A stretch of DNA of 12,956 nt, taken from contig MU646452.1 of assembly GCA_026770585.1 (NCBI GenBank), positions 131,072 to 144,027 of the forward strand, written 5' to 3'. The position numbers and the translations under genes are program-made. Below, piece after piece: positions 1 through 6,267 of this stretch (within the stretch, counting starts at the first letter, position 1; every line of letters starts with the position of its first letter). This stretch comes from Baffinella frigidus (lineage: Eukaryota > Cryptophyceae > Cryptomonadales > Baffinellaceae). The notes below the pieces were generated by a model. That model was not told the origin of the DNA, ran no database searches, and saw only the letters and a program-made list of their open reading frames with translations.

Positions 1-66
1 CTCTCTCTCTCCCTCCCTCCCTCTCCTCTCTCTCTCTCTCCCTCCCCCCCCCTCCCTCTCCCTCTA
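1..66. repeat. CT-rich microsatellite
   Basis: This is an almost pure pyrimidine tract of CT, CCT and C runs that continues off the left edge of the window. On the minus strand it is a GA-rich purine tract directly after the stop codon of the ankyrin exon, so it would fall in that gene's 3' untranslated region. A comparable GA tract lies at 12465-12602. Confidence 0.9.
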
Positions 67-150
67 CTCGGTCGCGCCCGCCTCACGCAGCGCCGTCACA
101 ACATCGTCATGATGATGATGCGAAGCGGCCTGCATCGGCGTGTGCCCGTC
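64..150 (-). CDS. C-terminal exon of an ankyrin-repeat protein (partial)
   Basis: Read on the minus strand, this encodes 28 residues and a TAG stop. The peptide follows the ankyrin consensus: DGHTPMQAAS at the start of the repeat (the usual D-x-x-G-x-T-P-L-H-x-A-A pattern), then DDVVTALREAGA, which matches the second helix and the closing G-A. Four consecutive CAT codons give a His run where the consensus has the turn before the second helix. The exon start is set by the sequence CGTGTGGCAG just before GAC, a plausible 3' splice acceptor; the open frame beyond it no longer resembles ankyrin. Ankyrin repeats are protein-binding modules, so no specific function can be given. Upstream exons are not recognisable in the window. 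It may be the tail of a functional gene or a remnant. Confidence 0.6.
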   Translation of the reverse strand, partial: DGHTPMQAASHHHHDDVVTALREAGATE

Positions 151-153
151 CTG

Positions 154-172
154 CCACACGAGGCGGATCAAA
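154..172. repeat. Isolated end of a family A element next to a predicted splice acceptor
   Basis: CCACACGAGGCGGATCAAAT is identical to the left end of the family A element at 308 and closely matches that at 2212. No matching right end is evident before 308, so this is a solo end or a strongly diverged copy. On the minus strand it lies three bases upstream of the ankyrin exon, within the polypyrimidine/acceptor zone. Confidence 0.5.
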
Positions 173-307
173 TGGTGGTTGGAGATTGAGCCATTTCCGC
201 TGCGGACGGTTTGAATTCGGACAGTTTTCCGAAGGAAATCTATCAAGCTCCATCCTCGATTTAATTCGCTACATAATTGTCCATTTGGTGCGCCACGGTT
301 ACCTGGT

Positions 308-456
308 CCACACGAGGCGGATCAAATACCCTTTTTAAAATCTGGGGAGCTGTACAAGTGAAGCAGTGTGTAGTAACTTTTATATGTTTGGTCACGTGGC
401 TACACGGAAAGCCTACAATCGACATTTAAAAAGGGTGCTGGGGTAGCCTCGTGTTG
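308..456. mobile_element. Family A MITE-like element, copy 1
   Basis: The element is 149 bp with imperfect terminal inverted repeats: CCACACGAGGC on the left and GCCTCGTGTTG on the right. The inverted similarity continues into ACCCTTTTTAAA against TTTAAAAAGGGT. It shares its interior (GGGGAGCTGTACAAGTGA, GTAGTAA, a GGTCACGTG centre, CCTACAATCGA) with the copy at 2212-2393. It carries no coding capacity and is presumed non-autonomous. A target-site duplication could not be fixed with confidence. Confidence 0.75.
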
Positions 457-458
457 TC

Positions 459-519
459 ACCTCATTCTTAGCCGACAGATTCACGTTGTGCAACAACAAC
501 GTCCAGGCAATGGCGGTGA
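459..519 (-). repeat. Fragment of the SINE-like repeat, copy 1
   Basis: This stretch (CCTCATTCTTAGCCGAC, then CAACAACAACGTCCAGGCAA) aligns with 1008-1081 (CCTCGTTCTTGGCCGAT, then AACAACAACGTCGAGGCAG). The copy starts right beside the right end of the family A element at 456, and the part that should carry the B-box-like sequence is missing. This suggests truncation by, or insertion of, that element. Confidence 0.45.
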
Positions 520-638
520 GTTTGGGGATAACCTCCATGTAGGCATAGCCGGAGTCACTTTGCACAAGTCACGTCCTATAAGTATTATAGACGATTCCTC
601 CAGAAGGAATCAGGTGCCTCCCGGAGGGATCCGGGGAA

Positions 639-729
639 CACCCTACACCCTACACCCTACACCCTACACCCTGCACCCTACACCCTACACCCTACACCCT
701 ACACCCTACACCCTACACCCTACACCCTA
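639..729. repeat. (CCCTACA)n telomere-variant array
   Basis: About 13 tandem heptamers CCCTACA with one CCCTGCA variant. The complementary strand reads TGTAGGG, a one-base variant of the plant-type telomere repeat TTTAGGG. The array is homogeneous, unlike the mixed arrays later in the window. Confidence 0.9.
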
Positions 730-730
730 A

Positions 731-998
731 TCTCTCTCCTCGTGGGAGAATCCTGTCCCCGGCCAGTAAACAACTCAGCTGACACGCAGACTCCGTCCGC
801 ATGTCTCCCTTCTAGCCAGTGCCCTGCTGCTGAGTGAGCGTCATGCAGCGGCGTCATGCAGCGGCGTCATGGAGCGGCGTCTCGCGGACTATTCCAAAGT
901 CAACTTTCTGGCTTCGCGGTACAAATCCGTCAACTTCGGGGCGAAAACGAGCCCGGGCTCACCACGTTGGTGAGACCAAATAGACCGAGACAAAGCTG
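731..998. other. Non-coding spacer with a 13-bp tandem repeat and a small hairpin
   Basis: No gene is supported here. The stretch holds three tandem copies of GCGTCATGCAGCG (838-876) and a compact inverted repeat CTCACC-ACG-TTGGTGAG (958-974). Two copies of a GTCAACTT motif lie at about 899 and 930. The rest shows no recognisable structure. Confidence 0.6.
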
Positions 999-1092
999 GG
1001 ATTCGAACCTCGTTCTTGGCCGATAGGTCCACATTATGCTTCAGAAGAAGAAGAAGAACAACAACGTCGAGGCAGTGGCTCCACCCTGACCA
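999..1092 (-). repeat. SINE-like repeat with a Pol III B-box-like motif, copy 2
   Basis: On the minus strand GGTTCGAATCC (1009-999) matches the RNA polymerase III B-box consensus exactly. About 70 bases upstream, TGGTCAGGGTGG (1092-1081) resembles an A box with one mismatch. The intervening segment recurs at 459-519. The arms around the B box do not pair as a tRNA T-stem should, so this is not called a tRNA. A tRNA-derived SINE is the most economical reading but rests on short motifs. A simple AAG run lies inside it at about 1044-1056. Confidence 0.35.
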
Positions 1093-1310
1093 CGCAACGA
1101 TTCCCTACACATCAAATCGACTGCGTCCTTCTATTATTCCTGGTACAACGCGGATTAGTACTGAATTAGACCCAAACCGAGTTAGTCCACTGTCGATTTG
1201 AGGTGCAGGGTATCGTGGCGTGGTGCTGTTTCTACACATATGTACAATCCAGGGTTTGAATTGGGGACTCCAGCATTCTCGAGTGGATGCTGCCGTGAGA
1301 TCGAGACCTT
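1093..1310. other. Spacer without recognisable features
   Basis: I see no gene, tandem array or long inverted repeat here. Sequence composition is mixed and the only open frame is short and non-descript. Confidence 0.5.
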
Positions 1311-1431
1311 TACAGAAGTACCTCGCTTATAAGAAAGCGACCCCCCCTAGAACCGTACAGTAGCCCTATGCCTAGCGCCCTCTGGTGGTCCAAGGGGGTG
1401 GGCGTTTTCTTATGAGCGAGGTACCCCTGTA
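1311..1431. mobile_element. Family C foldback element, copy 1
   Basis: The element is 121 bp and nearly all palindromic. The left arm is TACAGAAGTACCTCGCTTAT and the right arm ends GAGCGAGGTACCCCTGTA. The arms continue inward through AAGAAAGCG / CGTTTTCTT and a C-run / G-run. The centre has the core CTAGAACCGTACAGTAG. TA lies at both outer ends, consistent with a TA target as used by the Tc1/mariner superfamily. No coding capacity. Confidence 0.85.
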
Positions 1432-1478
1432 CGCGCGCGGGCATCTTACGCAACACCACTAGGAAACTCCACGGCAGC

Positions 1479-1634
1479 CTTGGTGCTTGGTGCTTGGTTC
1501 TGATGGATCTTGGTTCCTGGTTCAGATTAGTTCTTGGTTCTTGGTTCTGGGGGAGATCAGTTCTTGGTTCTTGGTTCTGATGGAGCTTGGTTCTTGGTTC
1601 TGATGGAGTTCTTGGTTCTTGGTTCTGATGGAGC
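1479..1634. repeat. TTGGTTC-based tandem repeat
   Basis: Repeated CTTGGTTC words occur singly and in pairs, separated by TGATGGAG or GGGGGAGATCAG, giving an irregular higher-order unit of roughly 22-45 bp. It looks like a slippage-prone minisatellite and has no supported coding role. Confidence 0.8.
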
Positions 1635-1675
1635 TAAGTACCAAGTGGCGATGCGATTGCCGACCTGGGTCGAAA

Positions 1676-1990
1676 GGAAGCATGGCCTTTCTACATAATC
1701 AGTTCCGGTGTCCGCCTATGGTGTGAGTTAAAATATCCTAAAGGACCTAAAGGACCAGGAGCCGAGTTGTCCTGATAACGTGGGATCCCGCCCTCCCTGC
1801 TCCCCCCCCCCCCTGCCCCCACACGTGCCCCTCCCCCCTCCCCAACCCCTCCCACTGCCCCCCCTCGCCCCCACCCCTTCCCACCCCCCCTCCCCCCACC
1901 CAGGCGTCGTCCTTTAGGTCCTTTGGGTTCTTCGAGCTCCCAACATAGGCGGACCCTGGTACTGGTTCTGCAGAAAAACCATGCTTCCTA
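1676..1990. mobile_element. Family B inverted-repeat element enclosing a C-rich tract
   Basis: Two arms of about 80 bp lie in inverted orientation: 1676-1757 begins GGAAGCATGG and ends CTAAAGGACCTAAAGGAC; 1909-1989 is the reverse, beginning GTCCTTTAGGTCC and ending CCATGCTTCC. Shared inner words include GGTGTCCGCCTATG / CATAGGCGGACCC. Between the arms is an almost pure C tract (about 1788-1904). Single arms of the same family occur at 2645-2739, 3358-3436, 3631-3709 and 5137-5209. The element has no coding capacity. Confidence 0.7.
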
Positions 1991-2151
1991 CCACAAAGCG
2001 GACTTCGAAGGGATTTCGGATAACTCTTAAGCGATCAGACCTGGGACCCTACGGTAGGCAACCCGTAGGGACATAAGGGGGTTCCTAAGGATAAGGTAAC
2101 GGAAACTCGGCCCAAAATGGGCCGAAAATCTCTTCGTAGCCCGCTGTGTGG
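1991..2151. mobile_element. Family E MITE-like element, copy 1
   Basis: The element is 161 bp with ends CCACAAAGCGGACTTCG and AGCCCGCTGTGTGG as short inverted repeats. Its interior runs TTAAGCGATCAGACCTGGGA, then CCCTACGGTAGGCAACCCGTAGGG, then ACGGAAACTCGG. It matches the copy at 12041-12202 along its whole length. The centre carries the CCTACGGTAGG core also seen in families C and D. It abuts the family B element directly on its left. Confidence 0.75.
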
Positions 2152-2211
2152 CCAGTGTCGGAGGTCCCAATCCTGCCTTTCTACCCACCCGAGTTGGTAT
2201 TAGTGGCTCCT

Positions 2212-2393
2212 TCATACGAGGCGGATCAAACACCCTTCTTAAAACCCGGGGAGCTGTACAAGTGAGGTAGTGCGTAGTAATTTTTTTATGTTGGGTCATG
2301 TGTCGGCCCGCTTTTCGGGGCGACACGTGACCAACTCCGTACAAAACGCCTACAATCGATATTTAAAAAGGGTGCTCGGGTAGCCTCGTGTGG
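2212..2393. mobile_element. Family A MITE-like element, copy 2
   Basis: The element is 182 bp, with left end TCATACGAGGCGGATCAAAC and right end GTAGCCTCGTGTGG. It is collinear with 308-456, but the centre is a longer hairpin: GGTCATGTGTCG and CCCG pair with CGGGGCGACACGTGACC. It has no coding capacity. Confidence 0.75.
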
Positions 2394-2464
2394 TTAAGGT
2401 TTTCACCGCTCGATCTCCTTCTCTGCTGCGTTATTACTCTCGATACAGGTCCTAAGTAGGTCCT

Positions 2465-2575
2465 TACAGGGGTACCTCGCTCATACCCCCCCTAGGACCA
2501 CCATAGGGCCCTAGGCATAGGCCTACCGTAGGGTCCTAGGGGGGTGCGGTTTCTTATGAGCGAGGTACCCCTGTA
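2465..2575. mobile_element. Family C foldback element, copy 2
   Basis: TACAGGGGTACCTCGCTCAT at the left mirrors ATGAGCGAGGTACCCCTGTA at the right. The left arm lacks the AAGAAACCG stretch present on the right arm, leaving an uncompensated 8-10 base gap. The central core runs in the opposite orientation to copy 1. Confidence 0.85.
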
Positions 2576-2578
2576 CGT

Positions 2579-2739
2579 CTAGAGTTCAGTGATCCAAGTC
2601 CATGAGCCTTGATACAAGCCTGCCTCGGTACAGCTGGATCCTTTTTGCATGATTAGATGATCCGTTAGGTCCTGTAGGTTCGTCGAGCTCCCAACATAGA
2701 CGGACACTGGAACTTGTTCTGCAGAAAAGCCATGCTTCC
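2579..2739. repeat. Direct repeat copy 1, ending in a family B arm
   Basis: This segment, starting CTAGAGTTCAGTGATCCAAG, recurs at 3281-3436 in the same orientation. Both contain GGTACAGCTGGATCC and TTTTTGCATGAT, and both end in a family B arm, GCAGAAAAGCCATGCTTCC here. The pair suggests a larger dispersed element of which the B arm is the right end. Confidence 0.7.
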
Positions 2740-2871
2740 ATTCGGATCATATTCAGGCCCCCCGGTGCAGAGGATCGCGGCAGAAACTGGATAGAGGGGA
2801 TCCTCATCGGGCGTTTGAGTTAGACCAAAGAGGTACAGGCTCGCACACACCTTGCTCGGATAGCGAGAGGT

Positions 2872-2993
2872 TACAGGGATACCTCGCTCAGAAGAAACCG
2901 CCTTCCCCTAGAACCCTACAGTAGGGACCATGCCTAGGGTCCTATGGTGGTCCTACGGGAGGGGCAGTTTCTTATGAGCGAGGTACCCCTGTA
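2872..2993. mobile_element. Family C foldback element, copy 3
   Basis: TACAGGGATACCTCGCTCAG mirrors TTATGAGCGAGGTACCCCTG; TA lies at each end. The interior reads CCCCTAGAACCCTACAGTAG on the left and GGTCCTACGGGAGGGG on the right. Confidence 0.85.
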
Positions 2994-3180
2994 ATGATAG
3001 GACGGGCCCACCTCGGGACGAGAAGCCCGGAGTGGATTCTGGGGATACTACCCCGTGTAGGATGACCAGAGTGACTTTACACACAGTCACGTCCACTATA
3101 AGGAGATATAAGCCCACTTCACGATGGATAGCATCTCTCCTCACTCGGTGCGCACCCTCCCCACCACTCCGCCTGACCCC
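2994..3180. other. Spacer with one end of a short direct repeat
   Basis: No gene is supported. The words GGACGGGCCCACCTCGGGA (3000-3018) return nearly unchanged at 3569-3587, so this is part of another dispersed repeat. The rest is unremarkable. Confidence 0.45.
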
Positions 3181-3273
3181 TACACCCTAAACGGTAAACC
3201 CGAAACCCGAAACCCGAAACCCGAAACCTTGAACACTAATCCTTGAACCCTGAACCCTGAACCCTAAACCGTC
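3181..3273. repeat. Short degenerate C-strand telomere-like array
   Basis: Heptamers in the C-rich orientation: CCCTAAA, then a run of CCCGAAA, then CCTTGAA and CCCTGAA variants. The CCCGAAA block is the same variant that fills 8232-8455. Confidence 0.85.
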
Positions 3274-3280
3274 CTTAAGC

Positions 3281-3436
3281 CTAGAGTTGAGTGATGCAAA
3301 AGTCCATGAGCATTGATACGAGCCCGCCTTGGTACAGCTGGATCCTTTTTGCATGATAGGACCTTTTCCTTGAGGTTCTTTTAACTCCCACCATAGGATA
3401 GGCGGACACTGGAACCGGTTCTGCGGGAAAGCCATG
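3281..3436. repeat. Direct repeat copy 2, ending in a family B arm
   Basis: It matches 2579-2739 over nearly its full length (CTAGAGTTGAGTGATGCAAA at the start, GGTACAGCTGGATCC in the middle) and ends GCGGGAAAGCCATG, cut off before the CTTCC terminus. Confidence 0.7.
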
Positions 3437-3630
3437 TGAGCCTTGGTTGAACAGGTAACGAGCTTCGGCGGTTGACTAATGAAGCTATCTTTGGTCTCGC
3501 TTGTGTGTGGGCCTTGGCCTGTGCGGCCTCTCTCCTCCCAAGCGGGGTCTCAAGCCATGCTTCCTTAAGGACGGGCCCGCCTCGGGATGAAAGCACGCTG
3601 CTAAGGGTTTAGGGTGAATGTGATCCAACA

Positions 3631-3709
3631 GGAAGCATGGCTTTTCTGCCGAACAAGTTCCGGTGTCCGCCTATGTTGGAATCTCGAAGAACCTAAAGGA
3701 CCTAAAGGG
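3631..3709. repeat. Solo family B arm fused to a telomere-like array
   Basis: GGAAGCATGGCTTTTCTGCC through CGAAGAACCTAAAGGACCTA is a family B arm in the plus orientation. Its last bases, CTAAAGGG, run without a break into TTTAGAGTT and the TTTAGGG array. Confidence 0.75.
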
Positions 3710-4475
3710 TTTAGAGTTCAGGTTTTAGGGGTTGAAAGGTTGGGGGATAATAGTGAGAGGTGGGCTGGGCCAGCCTACCTGGTACCAAACCCCGGGTTTA
3801 GGGTTTAGGGTGTAGGGTTTAAGGTTTAGGGTTTAGGGTCCAGGGTCCAGGGTTCAGGTTTTAGTGTTTAGGTTTTAGTGTTTAGGGTTTAGGGTTTAGG
3901 GTGTAGGGTTTGGGGGTTAGGATTTAGGGTTTAGGGTTAGGGTTTAGAGTTGAGGGTTAACAGTTGAGGGTTGACGTTTGACGTTTGACGGTTGAGGATT
4001 CAAGGTTTAGGGTTTAGGGTTTAGGGTTTAGGGTTTAGGGTTTAGGGTTTAGGGTTTGGGGCTGAGGGTTGAGGGTTGAAGGTTGAGGGTTGAGGGTTGA
4101 GGGTTGAGGGTATCGTGTTTAGGGTTTAGGGTTTAGGTTCAGGGTTTAGGGTTTAGGGTCTATGGTTTAGGGTTTAGTGTCCAGGGTCCAAGGTCCAGGT
4201 TTCAGGTTTTAGTGTTTAGGTTTTAGTGTTTAGGGCTTAGGGATTAGGGTGTAGGGTGTAGGGTTTAGGGTTTAGGGTTTAGGGGTTTATGGTCTAGGGT
4301 TTAGGGTTTAGGGTTTAGGGTTGAGTTTTGAGTTTTGAGGATTGAGGGTTGAGGGATGAGGGTTCAGGGTTCAGGTTTCAGGGTACAGGCGTCAGGGTGT
4401 AGGGTGTAGGGTTCAGGGTGTAGGGTTTAGGGTTTAGGGTTTAGGGTGTAGGGTTTGCGGTTTAGGGTTTAGGGT
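3706..4475. repeat. Degenerate TTTAGGG (G-strand) telomere-like array
   Basis: The plus strand carries G-rich heptamers: TTTAGGG with frequent TGTAGGG, TTGAGGG, TTCAGGG and TCCAGGG variants. A non-repetitive interruption lies at about 3735-3790. Runs of identical TTTAGGG units (for example 4007-4057) alternate with runs of a single variant (TTGAGGG at about 4068-4108). The G strand points to the right. The array is interstitial, with ordinary sequence on both sides. G-quadruplex potential is expected from the G-triplets. Confidence 0.9.
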
Positions 4476-4524
4476 GGGGGGCGTCTTGTCATCACAGGGC
4501 ACTACGGGCGTCTTCAACACACCC

Positions 4525-4645
4525 TACAGGGGTACCTCGCTCATAAGAAACCACGCCCCCGTAGGGCCCTGCAGTAGGCCCATGCCTAGGGCCCTATGGT
4601 GGTCCTAGGGGGGTGGGCGTTTCTTATTAGCGAGGTACCCCTGTA
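4525..4645. mobile_element. Family C foldback element, copy 4
   Basis: TACAGGGGTACCTCGCTCAT mirrors GCGAGGTACCCCTGTA; the arms extend through AAGAAACCACGCCCCC and GGGGGGTGGGCGTTTCTTAT. It is 121 bp with TA at both ends and a core GTAGGGCCCTGCAGTAGG. Confidence 0.88.
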
Positions 4646-4682
4646 GCCCTGGCGGGATTTCGTCAACGCTTCTTCTGTACTT

Positions 4683-4894
4683 CCACTCGAGGCTAGAAGT
4701 GCGACTATTTCAAAACAGTCATACTTTTACAACTGAAGAGAAAAAAAGAAATGTGTAGTAATTTTCATACACATAGGGGCATTTCGTCACGTATCTCAAG
4801 TTATAACTTGAGATACGTGACCAAACATGCCCGTGATTGGTACTAAATTTTACAACCCCACATTTAAAACACTCCCTCTTCCAGCCTCGAGTGG
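4683..4894. mobile_element. Family A-related element with a 36-nt perfect palindrome
   Basis: The ends CCACTCGAGGCT and CAGCCTCGAGTGG are inverted repeats related to the CCACACGAGGC ends of family A. The interior words GTGTAGTAA and ACATTTAAAA are shared with 308-456. The centre, 4786-4821, is a perfect 36-nt inverted repeat with half-site GTCACGTATCTCAAGTTA and no loop. It has no coding capacity. Confidence 0.7.
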
Positions 4895-4960
4895 TTTGCC
4901 TGCACTACGGTGTACAGTGGTCACCCAAAAGTTGGGTCTCACACCGCTCGTATGGTGGTC

Positions 4961-5070
4961 TACAGAGGTACCTCGCTCATAAGAAACGTCCCCCCCCTAG
5001 GACCCTACAGTATGGCCCTACTGTAGGGTCCTAGGGGGGGGACGTTTCTTATGAGCGAGGTACCCCTGTA
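4961..5070. mobile_element. Family C foldback element, copy 5 (most symmetrical)
   Basis: The element is 110 bp, and its two halves are close to exact reverse complements. TACAGAGGTACCTCGCTCAT mirrors ATGAGCGAGGTACCCCTGTA. The centre is CCTAGGACCCTACAGTA followed by TACTGTAGGGTCCTAGG. It could fold into one long hairpin over its whole length. Confidence 0.88.
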
Positions 5071-5136
5071 AGGCTTACACAGGACAAGCCATGCGAAGCG
5101 CGCCGCAATGTAACGTTACGTTGTTTTCAGGGACAG

Positions 5137-5209
5137 ACCTTTAGGTCCTTTAGGTTCTTCGTGCTCCCAACATAGGCGGACAATGGAACTTATCCGCAGA
5201 AAAGCCATG
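5137..5209. repeat. Solo family B arm (minus orientation)
   Basis: CCTTTAGGTCCTTTAGGTTC, CCCAACATAGGCGGACAATG and GCAGAAAAGCCATG in order match the right arm of the family B element at 1909-1989. Confidence 0.75.
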
Positions 5210-5272
5210 ACCTGGGACCGCCCAGCAGCAGAAAGGGAGGGGGTATGTTTTGCAGAAGGGCATCAGGCACTG

Positions 5273-5379
5273 ATATCCTTTAAGTGGCCAGACGTTCAAA
5301 TTTGACCGCCAAGAGGTCCTAGGCAGGTCCTAGGGCCCTACGGTAGGGCGTATGAGCCTAGTGGCCACTTAAGGGATAC
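5273..5379. mobile_element. Family D MITE-like element, copy 1
   Basis: ATATCCTTTAAGTGGCCAG at the left is mirrored by GTGGCCACTTAAGGGATAC at the right, about 107 bp in all. The interior CAAGAGGTCCTAGGCAGGTC and TAGGGCCCTACGGTAGGGCG is shared, in reverse, with 12240-12348. TGAT occurs just outside both ends but cannot be proven to be a target-site duplication. Confidence 0.75.
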
Positions 5380-5415
5380 CGTGATGTTTCCAGGACGTTT
5401 TGGAAGATGCTGTGC

Positions 5416-5536
5416 TACAGGGGTACCTCGCTCATAAGAAACTTCTCCTTCTCTAGGACCACCATAGGGCCCTTGGCAAAGCCCTACTGTAGGGTCCTAG
5501 AGGGAGGCGGTTTCTTATGAGTCAGGTAGCCCTGTA
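5416..5536. mobile_element. Family C foldback element, copy 6
   Basis: TACAGGGGTACCTCGCTCAT mirrors ATGAGTCAGGTAGCCCTGTA. Both arms carry CTCTAGG / CCTAGAG in place of the usual CCCTAGG / CCTAGGG, a change matched on both sides. The core orientation is as in copy 2. Confidence 0.85.
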
Positions 5537-5563
5537 TGCAAGAGCAGAGCGGAGACGCGCGCG
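5535..5563. repeat. 29-bp direct repeat, copy 1 (flank of family C copy 6)
   Basis: TATGCAAGAGCAGAGCGGAG followed by ACGCGCGCG recurs at 5660-5688 with two substitutions. Each copy immediately follows the right end of a family C element, so element end and flank were probably duplicated together. Confidence 0.75.
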
Positions 5564-5605
5564 CCGTTCTGAGCCAGCATCTGTCGGGTCTTGCGACTTC
5601 TGAGC

Positions 5606-5657
5606 TATAGGAGTACCTCGGGGAGGGGCATTTTCTTGTGAGCGAGGTACCCCTGTA
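5606..5657. mobile_element. Family C foldback element, internally deleted
   Basis: Only 52 bp remain: the left end TATAGGAGTACCTCG joins directly to GGGAGGGGCATTTTCTTGTG and the full right end GAGCGAGGTACCCCTGTA. The central core and most of the left arm are missing, as expected for a deletion across a hairpin. Confidence 0.75.
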
Positions 5658-5659
5658 GC

Positions 5660-5688
5660 TATGCAAGAGCAGAGCAGAGACGCACGCG
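5660..5688. repeat. 29-bp direct repeat, copy 2
   Basis: TATGCAAGAGCAGAGCAGAG and ACGCACGCG differ from 5535-5563 by two G-to-A changes. It follows the internally deleted family C element. Confidence 0.75.
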
Positions 5689-5985
5689 TTGAACAAATAT
5701 GGTTACGACCATGTACTGTTACACCTCAGGGGAGACCCCGCACCGCCCGCATCCTGAGAGGATCCTGAGAGGGTCGAGGGGTGCACCCTGTTTCTCGAGC
5801 GACGCGCCTAACGGCCCGTAAAGATCCTAACGGATACTTAGAATACACGCTCGGTCCGACCCTTGTCCCCGAAGCGGGCCAGGGTCGGTGTCGCCGCAGG
5901 GTCGCAGAAGGAGGAAGAAGGAGGAATCGCCGGGGTGCTGCCGGCCGGCGTTTCTGAGCGCTCCACCTTCCACCAGCCCTCCCAA
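5689..5985. other. Spacer with a hairpin; no supported gene
   Basis: Open frames cross this stretch on both strands but none shows a domain or codon pattern I can support. A GC-rich inverted repeat at 5856-5888 pairs CCGACCCT with AGGGTCGG. A short direct repeat of ATCCTGAGAG lies at about 5751-5770. Confidence 0.45.
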
Positions 5986-6095
5986 GTGGCTCAAACAGTG
6001 CCCTGGAAGGTCTTCGATTTTACCTTGGATCAGGGTAGGATCCGACCCCGATGGCAAGGCAAATCGAAAATGCCCCATAGCACTGTTTGAGCCAC
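5986..6095. mobile_element. Family F foldback element (single copy in window)
   Basis: The 16-bp ends GTGGCTCAAACAGTGC and GCACTGTTTGAGCCAC are perfect inverted repeats. Inverted similarity continues inward through CTTCGATTTTACCTTG against CAAGGCAAATCGAAAATG. Total length is 110 bp, with no coding capacity. It is recognised from structure alone. Confidence 0.7.
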
Positions 6096-6129
6096 CTCTA
6101 AGGGCTAGTGGTTGGCAGGTTCGCTCCTC

Positions 6130-6266
6130 CCACCAACACGGGAGGACCAAATCGCCGATTTCAAAACCTCGGATCGACCTTGGCAGACCCCCCGAAAAAG
6201 GGGGTCTGCCCAGGTAAACTGAAGGGTTTGAACTCGACGATTTGGTCATCCCGTGAGGGTTGGTGG
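6130..6266. mobile_element. Family G foldback element abutting a stop codon
   Basis: The left end CCACCAACACGGGAGGACCA is mirrored by the right end TGGTCATCCCGTGAGGGTTG and GTGG. The arms run on through AATCGCCGATTTCAAAACC / GGGTTTGAACTCGACGATT. The centre is a strong hairpin: GGCAGACCCCC, GAAAAA, GGGGGTCTGCC (6183-6210). The right end lies one base from the stop of the minus-strand gene at 6268. Confidence 0.7.
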
Positions 6267-6267
6267 T

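Noticed and set aside
488-730. 80-residue frame ending in a Thr-Leu-His-Pro-Thr-Pro-Tyr repeat
   Set aside because: The repeat tail is the translated (CCCTACA)n array; the rest shows no domain.
999-1009. B-box-like GGTTCGAATCC as part of a tRNA gene
   Set aside because: The five bases on each side do not pair as a T-stem and no acceptor or anticodon stem can be drawn. Kept only as SINE-like.
639-4475. Regularly spaced repeats as a CRISPR array
   Set aside because: No constant repeat with unique spacers of fixed length; the repeats are heptamer arrays or dispersed inverted-repeat elements, and the context is eukaryotic.
6183-6210. Strong GC hairpin as a bacterial-type terminator
   Set aside because: There is no U-run after it, it sits at the centre of a larger foldback element and the genes look nuclear eukaryotic.
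5827-6249. 140-residue open frame on the minus strand
   Set aside because: It runs through the family F and G palindromes and the translation has no recognisable domain; open on both strands because the DNA is inverted-repeat.
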